Positions 1-8,423 of a stretch of DNA of 64,000 bases are shown here, piece by piece. Every line of letters begins with the position of its first letter. Position 1 is the stretch's first letter. The DNA comes from Ahniella affigens (lineage in GTDB: Bacteria; Pseudomonadota; Gammaproteobacteria; Xanthomonadales; Ahniellaceae). The DNA lies in NCBI RefSeq assembly GCF_003015185.1, contig NZ_CP027860.1:1116001-1180000 (forward strand). Reading direction: 5' to 3'. A program made the translations under genes and the position numbers. Under the pieces are notes generated by a model. It saw only the letters and a program-made list of their open reading frames with translations. It was not told the DNA's origin and did no database searches.

Positions 1-363
1 GGTGGTGCGCGGTAGCAGCTCCATCGCAAAGCTGGTGATCTTGCCGTCGCGGAGCAACTTGACGCGCTCGACTGACGCATGCGGCTGCAGAATCGAGATC
101 AATACGGTGCCGGGCTTCAGTTGCTTGATCGCCTCATCCGTCAGTGGTTGCACGGCGAGTACGACATCACTGTCGGACAGCACGGCATTGCTGATGTCGG
201 CATCCTTGTATGCCTCATCCGGAAACGCCGCGGACACGCCGGCGCCAACCTCGATCCGGGGCTGCGTGCCCAGGGCTTTCAACTTCTTGGCGATCTCAGG
301 GGTCATGGCCACACGTTTTTCGTTGGCCACGGTCTCCTTGACTGCACTGATCACGATTCCCAT
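1..363 (-). CDS. pntA: NAD(P) transhydrogenase subunit alpha, N-terminal part (cut by window edge)
   Basis: This is the first 121 codons of the NAD-binding subunit of the proton-translocating transhydrogenase, which transfers hydride between NADH and NADP+ in the inner membrane complex. The reverse-strand translation begins MGIVISAVKETVANEKRV and continues with a TPEIAKKLKALG segment and an ILQPHASVERVKLL segment, matching the alanine dehydrogenase/PNT N-terminal fold. An in-frame ATG lies 12 bases upstream at 375. I prefer 363 because a GGGAG ribosome site sits five bases before it. The rest of the gene lies to the left of the window. It is transcribed away from the ribokinase-like gene at 541. 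Confidence 0.85.
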   Translation of the reverse strand, partial: MGIVISAVKETVANEKRVAMTPEIAKKLKALGTQPRIEVGAGVSAAFPDEAYKDADISNAVLSDSDVVLAVQPLTDEAIKQLKPGTVLISILQPHASVERVKLLRDGKITSFAMELLPRTT

Positions 364-540
364 GGATGCTCCCATACGATCCTCAGATCGTTGATCCTAA
401 CCGGACTATTCCACCAGCCGCAACGCTGGCTTTGCCATATGCGGAGCCGGGATCGGCCGAAGTTGACGGGTCCTGTCCCAGCCCCGCGCTGAGACGGGCA
501 TTTGATATGATTCGCAGCCATTTTTGGATGCGAAAAGCCC

Positions 541-1512
541 ATGTTTCCGATCGAGGTTGTGGTCGTCGGTTCGTATGTCCTGGACCACTGCTGGAACACC
601 CAGACCTTTCCGAAGGTGGGCGAGACCCGTATTGGGACCTTCAGTGCCGGGCCGGGCGGCAAGGGGTTCAATCAAGCCGTGGCGAGCCAACGCCAAGGCG
701 CACGCACTGCGTTTCTCGGTGCCATAGGCAAGGACTTGTTGGGCGACACCGCGCGCCAGTTCGCCGAAAGCGAAGGCTTGCATGCCGTCTTTGACGTGCG
801 CCCGGATGTGCCGACGGCCGCCGCGAGCATTGTTGTTGATGCGAAAGGCCAGAATCTGATCTGTGTGGCGCTCGGCGCCAACGAAACGTTGAGCCCCGAA
901 TTCGTGCGCAGCCAGGAAAAACTGATCAGCCAGGCCAAGGTGCTGATCTGTCAACTTGAGAACAACCTGGAAGCCACACGCACCGCGCTGCAACTCGCGC
1001 GCCAGCACAAAGTGTTGTCGATCCTGAACCCGGCGCCGATCAATGAAAAACTCGATTTGGAGCTCTTGCGCCTCGCTGATGTGATCACGCCGAATGAGTC
1101 CGAGTTCGCGTTTCTGGTCAAGCATCTGCTGAATCGCGATTTGCATCAGCACTTCTTCAACCTGGCCGACGGCCTGGTGCATTTGATGTGCCGAGAGCTT
1201 GGCGTGCCCACCGTCATCATCACGCTGGGCGAAGCGGGGTGTTTCATCTCGCATGACACCGTCCAGCGCCGCGGTGATGGCGACTTGTGCTATCGGATTC
1301 CCGCTGAATCGGTGCGCGTGCGCGATACCACGGGCGCTGGCGATGCGTTCAACGGTGGACTAGCCGCTGGGCTCGTGCAGAACGCGTTTGCGAAGCCGTT
1401 CCGGGAGGCGCTCCGCTACGCCAATCAGGTTGCCGGCTTGTCAACTGAGGCGGCCGGCGCCGCGCCGGCCATGCCCACGCACGATCAGGTTCGGGCGCGT
1501 TTCCCGTCATGA
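541..1512 (+). CDS. PfkB-family carbohydrate kinase, ribokinase type
   Basis: This is a 323-residue cytoplasmic sugar kinase of the ribokinase/PfkB family, which phosphorylates a sugar or nucleoside hydroxyl with ATP. The N-terminal substrate signature GPGGKGFNQA is at about residues 38-47 and the C-terminal ATP and anion-hole signature DTTGAGDAFNGG is near residue 266. Both match ribokinase closely. There is no sugar transporter or regulator beside it, so ribose is only the best guess. The stop codon overlaps the dusB start (ATGA), so the two genes are translationally coupled. A short insert after the middle strand (HLLNRDLHQHFFNLADGL) is not typical of E. coli RbsK. Confidence 0.85.
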   Translation: MFPIEVVVVGSYVLDHCWNTQTFPKVGETRIGTFSAGPGGKGFNQAVASQRQGARTAFLGAIGKDLLGDTARQFAESEGLHAVFDVRPDVPTAAASIVVDAKGQNLICVALGANETLSPEFVRSQEKLISQAKVLICQLENNLEATRTALQLARQHKVLSILNPAPINEKLDLELLRLADVITPNESEFAFLVKHLLNRDLHQHFFNLADGLVHLMCRELGVPTVIITLGEAGCFISHDTVQRRGDGDLCYRIPAESVRVRDTTGAGDAFNGGLAAGLVQNAFAKPFREALRYANQVAGLSTEAAGAAPAMPTHDQVRARFPS

Positions 1513-2489
1513 GGATTGGTCCTTACCAGATCGATCCGGCGCTGGCGCTGGCCCCGATGGCGGGCGTGACTGACAAGCCGTTTCGCCTGCTATGCAAGCG
1601 CTTGGGTGCAGGCTTGGCGGTGTCCGAGATGACCCATAGTGACCCACGCCTCTGGCAGACCCGAAAGTCGCGCACACGGATGGATCACCAAGGTGAGCCG
1701 GCACCAATCGCCGTGCAGATTGCCGGCTACGACCCCGCCATGCTGGCCGAGGCCGCACGGTTCAATGTGGCGCAAGGCGCGCAGATCATCGACATCAATA
1801 TGGGTTGCCCGGCAAAGAAAGTCTGCAATGTCTGGTCCGGCTCCGCGTTGATGCAGAACGAGGCATTGGTCGCTGACATTCTGAAGGCGGTGGTTGCAGC
1901 CGTGCCGGTGCCCGTCACGCTGAAAATGCGCACCGGCTGGAATCACCAGAATCGCAACGCACCCGTGATTGCGCGCATTGCCGAAGACGCCGGCATCGCT
2001 GCACTGATCGTGCATGGCCGCACGCGTGTGGACATGTACGAGGGCGAAGCCGAATACGACACGATTGCCGAGATCAAAGCGAGCGTGCGCATTCCGGTCG
2101 CTGCGAATGGCGATGTGGTGACTCCGGAAAAGGCGAAGCAGATTCTGCAACACACCGGCGCCGATGCGTTGTGGATTGGCCGTGCAGCGCAAGGGAATCC
2201 ATGGATCTTCCGTGAGATCACGCATTATCTGAAGACTGGTTTGCTATTGCCGAGGCCGAGCCGCGCCGAGCGCTGCGAAACCCTGCTCGGACACGTGCGC
2301 GCGCTGCATCAGTTCTATGGCGAACAGCAAGGGCTCCGCATCGCCCGCAAGCATATTGGGTGGTATCTGAAAGCCGAGGCAGGTACCGAGACGGTTCGAC
2401 AACAGGTCAATGCCAGCAATGCTGCGAGTGAGCAGTTGGACTTGTTGGCGTCCTATTTCGAGCAGGAGCCGATGGCCGTGGCGGCTTGA
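1509..2489 (+). CDS. dusB: tRNA-dihydrouridine synthase B
   Basis: This 326-residue FMN enzyme reduces specific uridines in the tRNA D-loop with NADPH. It shows the TIM-barrel N-terminus with LAPMAGVTDKPFR, the catalytic-cysteine loop NMGCPAKKVC near residues 98-107, KMRTGW, HGRTR and the phosphate-binding end ANGDV...GADALWIGRAAQGNPW. Length and motifs fit DusB rather than DusA or DusC. It overlaps the upstream kinase by four bases. The usual gammaproteobacterial partner fis is not found downstream. Instead a tandem hairpin-repeat array begins about 50 bases after the stop. Confidence 0.95.
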   Translation: MRIGPYQIDPALALAPMAGVTDKPFRLLCKRLGAGLAVSEMTHSDPRLWQTRKSRTRMDHQGEPAPIAVQIAGYDPAMLAEAARFNVAQGAQIIDINMGCPAKKVCNVWSGSALMQNEALVADILKAVVAAVPVPVTLKMRTGWNHQNRNAPVIARIAEDAGIAALIVHGRTRVDMYEGEAEYDTIAEIKASVRIPVAANGDVVTPEKAKQILQHTGADALWIGRAAQGNPWIFREITHYLKTGLLLPRPSRAERCETLLGHVRALHQFYGEQQGLRIARKHIGWYLKAEAGTETVRQQVNASNAASEQLDLLASYFEQEPMAVAA

Positions 2490-2539
2490 AGGCTGAAGCC
2501 GATTTGATCCGGCGAGGGCAGCAGGCGACGGTGCGGCAA

Positions 2540-3004
2540 GATTGATTCGGGCCTGAAGGCCCTCCCACAAAAAGCGAATATGGCTCGCCGCAAGCTTGGT
2601 TCGGGCCTGAAGGCCCTCCTACAAAAAGCGAATAGGGCTCGCCGCAAGCTTGATTCGGGCCTGAAGGCCCTCCTACAAAAAGCGAATAGGGCTCGCCGCA
2701 AGCTTGGTTCGGGCCTGAAGGCCCTCCCACAAAAAGCGAATAGGGCTCGCCGCAAGCTTGGTTCGGGCCTGAAGGCCCTCCTACAAAAAGCGAACAGGTC
2801 TTGCCGCAAGCTTGGTTCGGGCCTGAAGGCCCTCCTACAAAAAATCGAACAGGGCTCGCCGCAAGCTTGGTTCGGGCCTGAAGGCCCTCCCACAAAAAGC
2901 GAACAGGTCTTGCCGCAAGCTTGGTTCGGGCCTGAAGGCCCTCCCACAAGAGCGAACCGATTTTGCCGCAGGAAGTGTCCGGGCCTCGAGGCTCTCTTGC
3001 AACA
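2540..3004. repeat. Tandem array of about nine 54-bp units, each with a GGGCCT-GA-AGGCCC hairpin
   Basis: The core GGGCCTGAAGGCCC recurs starting at 2549, 2603, 2657, 2711, 2765, 2819, 2874 and 2928, a period of 54 bases with one 55-base step. A degenerate ninth core lies at about 2981. Each unit has a perfect six-base inverted repeat followed by CTCC(T/C)ACAAAAAGCGAA and GCCGCAAGCTTGGTTC. On the other strand it reads TTTTTGTGGGAGGGCCTTCAGGCCCGAA, split here as two parts of one unit, a style of dispersed repeat common in Lysobacterales genomes. The units are nearly identical, which suggests recent amplification. The array ends just before the left attachment site of the integrative element. 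Confidence 0.9.
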
Positions 3005-3026
3005 AGACAAACCTGACGCATCAATC

Positions 3027-3050
3027 TGGCGTCCTCGGCCGGAGTCGAAC
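3027..3050. other. Left attachment site (copy of the tRNA-Arg 3' end)
   Basis: These 24 bases are identical to 11235-11258 and correspond to the CCA end, acceptor strand and T-arm of tRNA-Arg(CCU). The sequence diverges immediately on both sides, so this is a target-site duplication made by integration rather than a degraded second tRNA. Confidence 0.88.
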
Positions 3051-3273
3051 TTCTATTCTAGTGCTTTGATAGTAAATGATTTTAATTCTCACTGTGTAAA
3101 AGAAACCCCCAAAAGTACCCCACAAGCTTTCGGCCAGGATTATCAGTTCTTGAGACTTTTCAACGCTAGCTTGAGAGTTGGCACCTGAATGGCGTACTGT
3201 TCGAACATCAACGAACTTGAACCTTTGGGGATATCTGGCTCGGCTTCATTCGACTTTGGCTAGACTCGCAATC

Positions 3274-4425
3274 ATGGAGCGAATTCAAACAGTTAATCCA
3301 AGACGTGTGGAGTGGTGCCTCGGTGATAGAGGTGCCGATATATTGGCTTGCGCGCGCGAAACTGGGATTTCTGAATCCAATTTGGGAAAGCTGCTGGATG
3401 GTGATTATCACCCGACAGTCAATCAGCTGGAGAGGCTGGCTGAGTTCTTCGGTCGGTCAGTGCTGTTCTTCCTAGACGCATCCGACGTCCCGGAAAAGGG
3501 AATGCATTCGCTGGCATTCCGAAGCATTCTGAATCAGAAGCCCGAGTTGACTCCGAAGATCAGATTGCTTATCGAGCGAGTGGAACGGCAACGCGACATA
3601 TTTGTGAGCCTCCGAAAAGAAATCGACGAGGAATCATTACCACGATTTGTAGCGCCGAAGATCAATCCGAAAGATGTCCCTGGCGCCGCAGAAAAAGTTC
3701 GCAAATGGTTGCGCCTAGGGGACAAGAATGACTTTCAAACTTACCGGCAAGCCGTTGAGTCGCGGGGGATTTTGGTCTTTCGGAGTAATGGCTACCTTGG
3801 GCAGTGGCAGATTGCAAAAGGAAGTCCAATTTTGGGCTTTTCGCTATTTCATTCTGCATGTCCTGTGATCTTCGTGAAAAAGGCTCGATTCGAGTCACGG
3901 CAGAGTTTCACGCTCTTTCACGAATTGGGGCATATCATTCTGCACCGCAAAAGCTGGATCGATGACGAAAGTAGTCTCAGTTCTGCTGAAGGGCATGAAG
4001 CGGAATCTAACCGGTTTGCGGGCTTGGTGCTTGTTCCTGATGCCTTGCTCGATGAGGTCCCGGACCGAGTTCGCCCACATGAAGTATCGGAGTTTGATGC
4101 TTGGCTGGAGCCCTACCGCAGGCAGTGGGGCGTGAGTAGTGAAGTAATTCTCAGGAGATTGCTCGACGTCGGTCGATTGACCAAACGCGATTACAACGCT
4201 TATAGAGATTGGTGCAGCCGCCTTGAACCGGCAATTGAGGACTCCGGTGGAAATCGACAGTATCGGTATCGAGAGCCAAGGCATTTGTTTGGTGATCCTT
4301 TTGTCAGAGTGGTACTGACCTCACTGAGTAACCAGAAAATTACTCTAAATAGGGCCAGCACGTTTCTAGACAACCTGAAGATTCACGATCTGCATCAACT
4401 GGAGCAGTACTGTGCCAGTGTTTGA
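3274..4425 (+). CDS. XRE-family HTH / ImmA-IrrE metalloprotease fusion
   Basis: This 383-residue protein has an N-terminal Cro/CI-type helix-turn-helix (about residues 18-60, with ETGISESNLGKLLDGDYHP) and a C-terminal ImmA/IrrE peptidase domain with the zinc motif HELGH at residues 216-220. Proteins of this type act as regulators or antitoxins that cleave or sequester a partner. The open frame extends to 3178, but the ATG at 3274 (MERIQTVNPRR) starts the conserved region. The stop overlaps the start of the DUF4411 gene by 14 bases, so the two are one operon. XRE-ImmA plus PIN-like pairs have been predicted as toxin-antitoxin systems, and the pairing here fits. It lies at the left end of the integrative element as cargo. 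Confidence 0.85.
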   Translation: MERIQTVNPRRVEWCLGDRGADILACARETGISESNLGKLLDGDYHPTVNQLERLAEFFGRSVLFFLDASDVPEKGMHSLAFRSILNQKPELTPKIRLLIERVERQRDIFVSLRKEIDEESLPRFVAPKINPKDVPGAAEKVRKWLRLGDKNDFQTYRQAVESRGILVFRSNGYLGQWQIAKGSPILGFSLFHSACPVIFVKKARFESRQSFTLFHELGHIILHRKSWIDDESSLSSAEGHEAESNRFAGLVLVPDALLDEVPDRVRPHEVSEFDAWLEPYRRQWGVSSEVILRRLLDVGRLTKRDYNAYRDWCSRLEPAIEDSGGNRQYRYREPRHLFGDPFVRVVLTSLSNQKITLNRASTFLDNLKIHDLHQLEQYCASV

Positions 4426-4891
4426 TGCGTCCTCAATGCTGCGGGGGTGGGATCAATATCCCATCGCGCTATTTCCTGGTCTTTGGAGTTGGCTTGGCAA
4501 ACGCGTTGCAAGCAAGTCCATTCGTCTACCGAAAGTAGCGTTTGGCGAGGTCGGTCACAAAGCGCAGGATTGCTGCGAGTGGCTAGAAGCAAATGATCAC
4601 AAGGTCATTGTTGCTACCCCACAGATTTACGACACTGCATTGCGTATTGCGACTGCGTTGCAGATAGAAAATGATGCTTTTGACCCTGAAGGCGTAGACC
4701 ATAATGATCTACTGATCATCGCGACGGCTTGCGTCCAGAAGGACACTTTGGTAACAGATGAGTCCTTACAGTTCAAGCTTCCAAAGAATCTAAAGAAGTA
4801 TAAGATTCCGGCGGTCTGTGATTTGCCCACCGTAAGAGTCAATTGCGTCAGCTTTCTCAAGTATATAAGCCAAGCGAAGTCGGCCTTCTAG
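4412..4891 (+). CDS. DUF4411 PIN-like protein, probable toxin partner of the ImmA protein
   Basis: This 159-residue protein has the layout of a PIN-fold nuclease: an early acidic residue in MPVFDASSMLRGWDQYP, a central conserved acidic segment, DHNDLLIIATAC near residue 95, and LVTDES near residue 115. These match the four acidic positions that bind metal in PIN RNases. DUF4411 members are commonly found next to XRE-ImmA proteins. The start codon lies inside the end of the upstream gene, in another frame, which supports tight co-expression. The role as an RNase toxin is inferred from fold and context. Confidence 0.75.
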   Translation: MPVFDASSMLRGWDQYPIALFPGLWSWLGKRVASKSIRLPKVAFGEVGHKAQDCCEWLEANDHKVIVATPQIYDTALRIATALQIENDAFDPEGVDHNDLLIIATACVQKDTLVTDESLQFKLPKNLKKYKIPAVCDLPTVRVNCVSFLKYISQAKSAF

Positions 4892-5207
4892 TTGCGATTC
4901 CGGCACATTGACTTGCACTAACGGCATTCTAGAGTTCGATTGTGCTAGGTGAACTTCAGTTTCAGTTGAATGTTCTTGCGTGCTAGGCATTGGAGTTTTG
5001 AACTGACTTTCCGCTCCCATGTGGTCCGGAGACGTCACAATGGTTCCAAGTTCTGCCCCTACCCCCCCAAGCCTAAGCGAAGTATCTCTTTTCAGTCAGT
5101 ACACTTTCCGCAGTCGTTCGCGGATAACGCTGACCTAGAGTACGTAAGCCCGTAGAGGCTGTTCACTGGTAGGCTTAAGCGGTATTCGATAGTTGGGGCA
5201 AGCAGCA
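4892..5207. other. 316-bp spacer without a recognised gene
   Basis: I find no convincing gene, RNA or strong hairpin here. It separates the ImmA/DUF4411 operon from the HNH gene and is more AT-rich than the chromosome flanks. It probably holds the promoter of the HNH gene, but I cannot point to clear -35 and -10 boxes. Confidence 0.5.
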
Positions 5208-5852
5208 ATGCCAAATCCAAAGCTTTGTGCAATCTGCGGTTTTCGTCCCGCGACGACCCGTGACCACATCCCGCCGCGCTCAGTGTTTCCACGGCCGCTT
5301 CCCGTAAACATGATCACAGTGCCGGCATGCGCGCATTGCAACAACGGCGCGACCGCCCAAGATGAGCAGTTCCGTTTGTACTTGGCGGCCACAACGGCAT
5401 ACGTGAATGACGATGCGACCAAGGTCTGGATTGAGCAGGCAATGCGGACGTTGATTCAGAATCAGAGAATCAAGCGGGAGCTATTTGGCAATCTTCCGAC
5501 AGGCGGCGAGCCGGTTGTGAGACCAGATGGGCAAATCGGAGTGCCTATTCATTGGCCGGCGCGATTCTATGTACCGGTACTGGAAAGGATGACGCGAGGG
5601 CTCTACTACCATCATCAAAAGCGAGTGCTTGGTTCTGCTGCTGAGTGTGAAGTCCAGATGCTTTCGGCACTCCCTGAACCTTTCCACGAGTTGACCGATC
5701 CTTGGCCAGGCGGCCAAGTGGGAGGCGATGTCTTTACATATCGTTTTGGGATAGTCGATGATCTCCGATCCTTCTGGATATTCCAGTTCTATCGCGCGCA
5801 TTGGGCGACAGTCGAAACTTTCCCGAAGGGCGCTGGTCGAGTGCCTCAATAG
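5208..5852 (+). CDS. HNH-type zinc-finger nuclease-like protein
   Basis: This 214-residue protein begins with CAICG, then TTRDHIPPRS, then ACAHCNN. That is the CxxC / DH(I)PP / CxxCN pattern of HNH endonucleases with a structural zinc ribbon at about residues 7-55. The remaining 160 residues are not recognisable to me. I start at the ATG at 5208 rather than the TTG at 5193 because the methionine is followed directly by the conserved CxxC. It stands alone between the ImmA/DUF4411 pair and the convergent replication genes, so it may be element cargo with a restriction or defence role. That role is inference. Confidence 0.65.
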   Translation: MPNPKLCAICGFRPATTRDHIPPRSVFPRPLPVNMITVPACAHCNNGATAQDEQFRLYLAATTAYVNDDATKVWIEQAMRTLIQNQRIKRELFGNLPTGGEPVVRPDGQIGVPIHWPARFYVPVLERMTRGLYYHHQKRVLGSAAECEVQMLSALPEPFHELTDPWPGGQVGGDVFTYRFGIVDDLRSFWIFQFYRAHWATVETFPKGAGRVPQ

Positions 5853-5918
5853 GATTCGTGTCTTGTGCAACAGCGGAATGCAGGTATTGAGAAGCCCAAG
5901 CGTGGGCTGTATTGCGGA

Positions 5919-6266
5919 TCATTCTCGATTTGTGAACACATGACCGAACGCAAGCAATTGAAGACCGTTCCGGGGTTGAAATTCGGATTCGAACTTTGAC
6001 TTTGGCTGGGTAGACCGATTGGCAAAATCTGCGACTAGGTAGAACTTGCGCTTCGTCGCCCCGTATGCCGGAAAGTCCAGGGAGGACCCGCCGCCAATCT
6101 CGGCAAGTCCCCCAGGCAAGGTTGCATTGACGCCCGGCAGTCTCGACAGTCCGACAATTGGTATTCCGAGAGTCGCCAAACCCTGGAATCGGCGCATGTC
6201 TGGCGCCCAAAGTTCGTTGTCAATCGACCAGCAATCAAAGTTCGGGCTGATTCGATTGCCCGTCAT
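5919..6266 (-). CDS. Possible small protein overlapping the end of the replication gene
   Basis: An open frame on the same strand as the replication module starts at an ATG inside the last 32 bases of the TOPRIM/ATPase gene (another ATG at 6290) and runs for about 115 codons. Base use at third positions is moderately GC-rich, as in a real gene, and a start overlapping the upstream stop is typical of phage-like operons. I recognise no family. It may be a chance frame. The stretch 5853-6234 has no other good candidate. Confidence 0.35.
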   Translation of the reverse strand: MTGNRISPNFDCWSIDNELWAPDMRRFQGLATLGIPIVGLSRLPGVNATLPGGLAEIGGGSSLDFPAYGATKRKFYLVADFANRSTQPKSKFESEFQPRNGLQLLAFGHVFTNRE

Positions 6267-8055
6267 ATGCCCCCAGTGGGCCACGATCATTCACGCCATT
6301 CGCCACAGTCGCGCCAGTTGCGCCAAGCTCAGGGAGTGGCGCAACTGGCGCAACTGGACCCAAATTGGCGCGACTGCCGTCCGGAAGGCGCCAAACTGCA
6401 GGCTGCCCAAAGCCGGTGCGATCGGACTTAATGCCTGCTTTTCGCATCGCCCGTTGAATCGTTCTTTCAGAGAATCCGGCGTCCTTCGCTGCCTCCTTCA
6501 CTTCCGATGCTGGTCGTGGTCCGTTGCAGAGCATTTCCCGAAGCCAATCTATCGCGCTCTTGGTCTCGCCCGGGACTTGCTCGTTTGCAGGGGCTTCCAA
6601 TTCCCCGAGAATGGTGCGGGCCGAACCTTTAACAGCCTCGGCAAAGACCGCCTCAGAAGTGATGATCAACCCGCCTTTTGCTTCGATCTCTCGTTGCTCC
6701 AGGCGGTAGCGAAACCCGCCGTCATCGGGGCCAATGTTTGACTTGGCTCGAAGAAACACGCGCGCATCGCCGCCACCTTCCGCGTTTGCGTCTTTGCCCA
6801 CGACCAAGACAACGCGAGGAACGGCGCCAAATGCGAGGCTGCCCGTGATCCGTTCAATCGGGCTTCGATTGCTGGTTCCCTTGCTGAAGTGAGTGATGCC
6901 GATCATACAAACCCTCAAAGACTCGGCAAGGTCAACCAGTGGCTGCAGGCTCCGCCTAACTTCGGTGTTCCTGTGCGAATCGCCTTGTGTGGCTGAAACG
7001 ACTGGATCAAGAATCAACATGCAAAGATCAGGCATCTGCCTTGCAGTGTCTTCCAACAGCTTCATGTCTGCTGCTGGATCAAACGCTCTTGAATGGGCGC
7101 CATCATTGACGCCATCGATAAACGACACGCGATCAAGATCGGCGCCCGCCGCAATGAGTCGGGGCACCAGCGTGTCCTGAACTGAATCTTCACCCGACCA
7201 GATCAGCACGCTACCTGCTGGCGCTCTAGTGTCGTCGGGCCATGTCCCGCCTTTGGTCAATGTAGCGGCCAATTGGAGCGCAAGCGTTGTCTTGCCCGTC
7301 CCGGCATCGCCAGCAAGAATGTGAATCTTGCCGCGCGCAAGCCATTCCGTCCAAAGCCAACATATGGGCGTGATCGGAACGCTGCTTGCTTTGATCAACT
7401 GGACGGACGGGCCGCTGAGAACTGGCCTAGATGCAATTCTCTCGGCCTCATATCTGGGCAGCGCCATAACATCGATCGCCGTTGCGTCCCTGTTGGCCGC
7501 CAGCCAGTCGACAACATCGCCGGATTCCGTTACTCCGATTTCGTCAGCCTGGATGATCCAGACTTTGCAGCCCAAACGCGCCAGGATCGTCACCAGTGCA
7601 TCGGCGTACTTCTGCCCGGCGTCGTCATGGTCCGGCCAGATAATGCACTCCCGGCCCGCTAGCGGCGTCCAGTCTGCACCGTCGGCGCTGGTTGCGCTGC
7701 CGCTTGTTGTAGCAATCAGATTGAGCTTTTCCAAGGCTTCAACCTTCTGTTCACCCTCAGTGATGAACACCGGCATTGATGGATTTGCTTTGATCAGCTT
7801 GGGCAGGCGATACAGTGGCTTTTGTCCCCTTGAGATTGTCGGCTCTCCGACTACGAATCGTTCGCCGTCGTGATGGAACGGACGAATTAGCTTCTTGCCG
7901 CTAGCTCTCTGCTTGAGCCGAGCCCGCCAGTATATTGGGCGGCCTTCGGCGTCCTGATATTCGTGCAGGCCTGTTGGTTCAAAGCCTTTGGCGATGCTCT
8001 TTTGAAACAGCCTCCTTGCCGCTTGCTTCGGGGTCTCAGCATGGGGGCTTGTCAT
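6235..8055 (-). CDS. TOPRIM / RecA-like ATPase replication protein of the element
   Basis: This is a 606-residue cytoplasmic protein. The first third contains a TOPRIM-like domain (VFITEGEQKVEAL, then IIWPDHDDAGQKYAD) as in DnaG-type primases. The middle has a RecA/DnaB-like ATPase of the AAA_25 type with Walker A GDAGTGKTT at about residue 247, Walker B-like LCMLILDPVV and a GITHFSKG motif. A C-terminal helix-turn-helix-like segment (PASEVKEAAKDAGFSERTIQRAMRKA, broken here as PASEVKEAAKD and FSERTIQRAMRKA) resembles those of satellite and plasmid replication proteins. Its start overlaps the CHC2 gene by four bases. Together they probably form the element's primase-helicase. Confidence 0.82.
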   Translation of the reverse strand: MTSPHAETPKQAARRLFQKSIAKGFEPTGLHEYQDAEGRPIYWRARLKQRASGKKLIRPFHHDGERFVVGEPTISRGQKPLYRLPKLIKANPSMPVFITEGEQKVEALEKLNLIATTSGSATSADGADWTPLAGRECIIWPDHDDAGQKYADALVTILARLGCKVWIIQADEIGVTESGDVVDWLAANRDATAIDVMALPRYEAERIASRPVLSGPSVQLIKASSVPITPICWLWTEWLARGKIHILAGDAGTGKTTLALQLAATLTKGGTWPDDTRAPAGSVLIWSGEDSVQDTLVPRLIAAGADLDRVSFIDGVNDGAHSRAFDPAADMKLLEDTARQMPDLCMLILDPVVSATQGDSHRNTEVRRSLQPLVDLAESLRVCMIGITHFSKGTSNRSPIERITGSLAFGAVPRVVLVVGKDANAEGGGDARVFLRAKSNIGPDDGGFRYRLEQREIEAKGGLIITSEAVFAEAVKGSARTILGELEAPANEQVPGETKSAIDWLREMLCNGPRPASEVKEAAKDAGFSERTIQRAMRKAGIKSDRTGFGQPAVWRLPDGSRANLGPVAPVAPLPELGATGATVANGVNDRGPLGAYDGQSNQPEL

Positions 8056-8417
8056 GCGGCCCCCTTGATCAGTTCAAGTACTGCGGTCCGGAAGTCCAGC
8101 CCGTAGCGCTTCATGTGGAAGCCGACCTGATCGCCACCACCGCACCCGGCAAAACATCGCCAGAAGCCGCTTACGGTGTGAACGCTCAGGCTTGCGTTTC
8201 GGTCCTCATGGAACGGGAAAGCGCCTTGTGCCCATCCTGCACCGTTTGGCTTGGATAGCTTCGCGATCTGTCCTCGGTAATACCTTTCGGCTTCCGGCAA
8301 GCGTTGCCGCCAGTCTTGCGGGATTCTGTTTGCTGTATGATTGCGGGGTCGAGACTCGCCAAAGCCGACCACCGCGCCCCGCTTAGTCGGGGCGTGCGTG
8401 CTTCTGGGGTTTCGCAT
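8052..8417 (-). CDS. CHC2 zinc-finger primase-like protein
   Basis: This 121-residue protein carries the DNA-primase zinc-finger pattern at its C-terminus: FPFHEDRNASLSV, then WRCFAGCGGGDQVGF. The canonical motif is CPFHxE...CFxCGxGGD. Here the first cysteine is replaced by phenylalanine, so the zinc site is incomplete or uses another ligand. The stop overlaps the downstream TOPRIM/ATPase start (8052-8055), so the primase appears split into a separate DNA-recognition subunit and a catalytic/helicase subunit. The first 45 residues look unstructured, and a later start is possible. Confidence 0.75.
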   Translation of the reverse strand: MRNPRSTHAPTKRGAVVGFGESRPRNHTANRIPQDWRQRLPEAERYYRGQIAKLSKPNGAGWAQGAFPFHEDRNASLSVHTVSGFWRCFAGCGGGDQVGFHMKRYGLDFRTAVLELIKGAA

Positions 8418-8423
8418 TGTGGC

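Noticed and set aside
2540-3004. Possible CRISPR array
   Set aside because: The units are contiguous 54-base repeats with no variable spacers, and no cas genes are nearby.
2407-3188. Long frames on both strands through the 54-bp repeats
   Set aside because: The period is 18 codons, so any frame without a stop in one unit stays open through the array. There is no coding character beyond the repeat itself.
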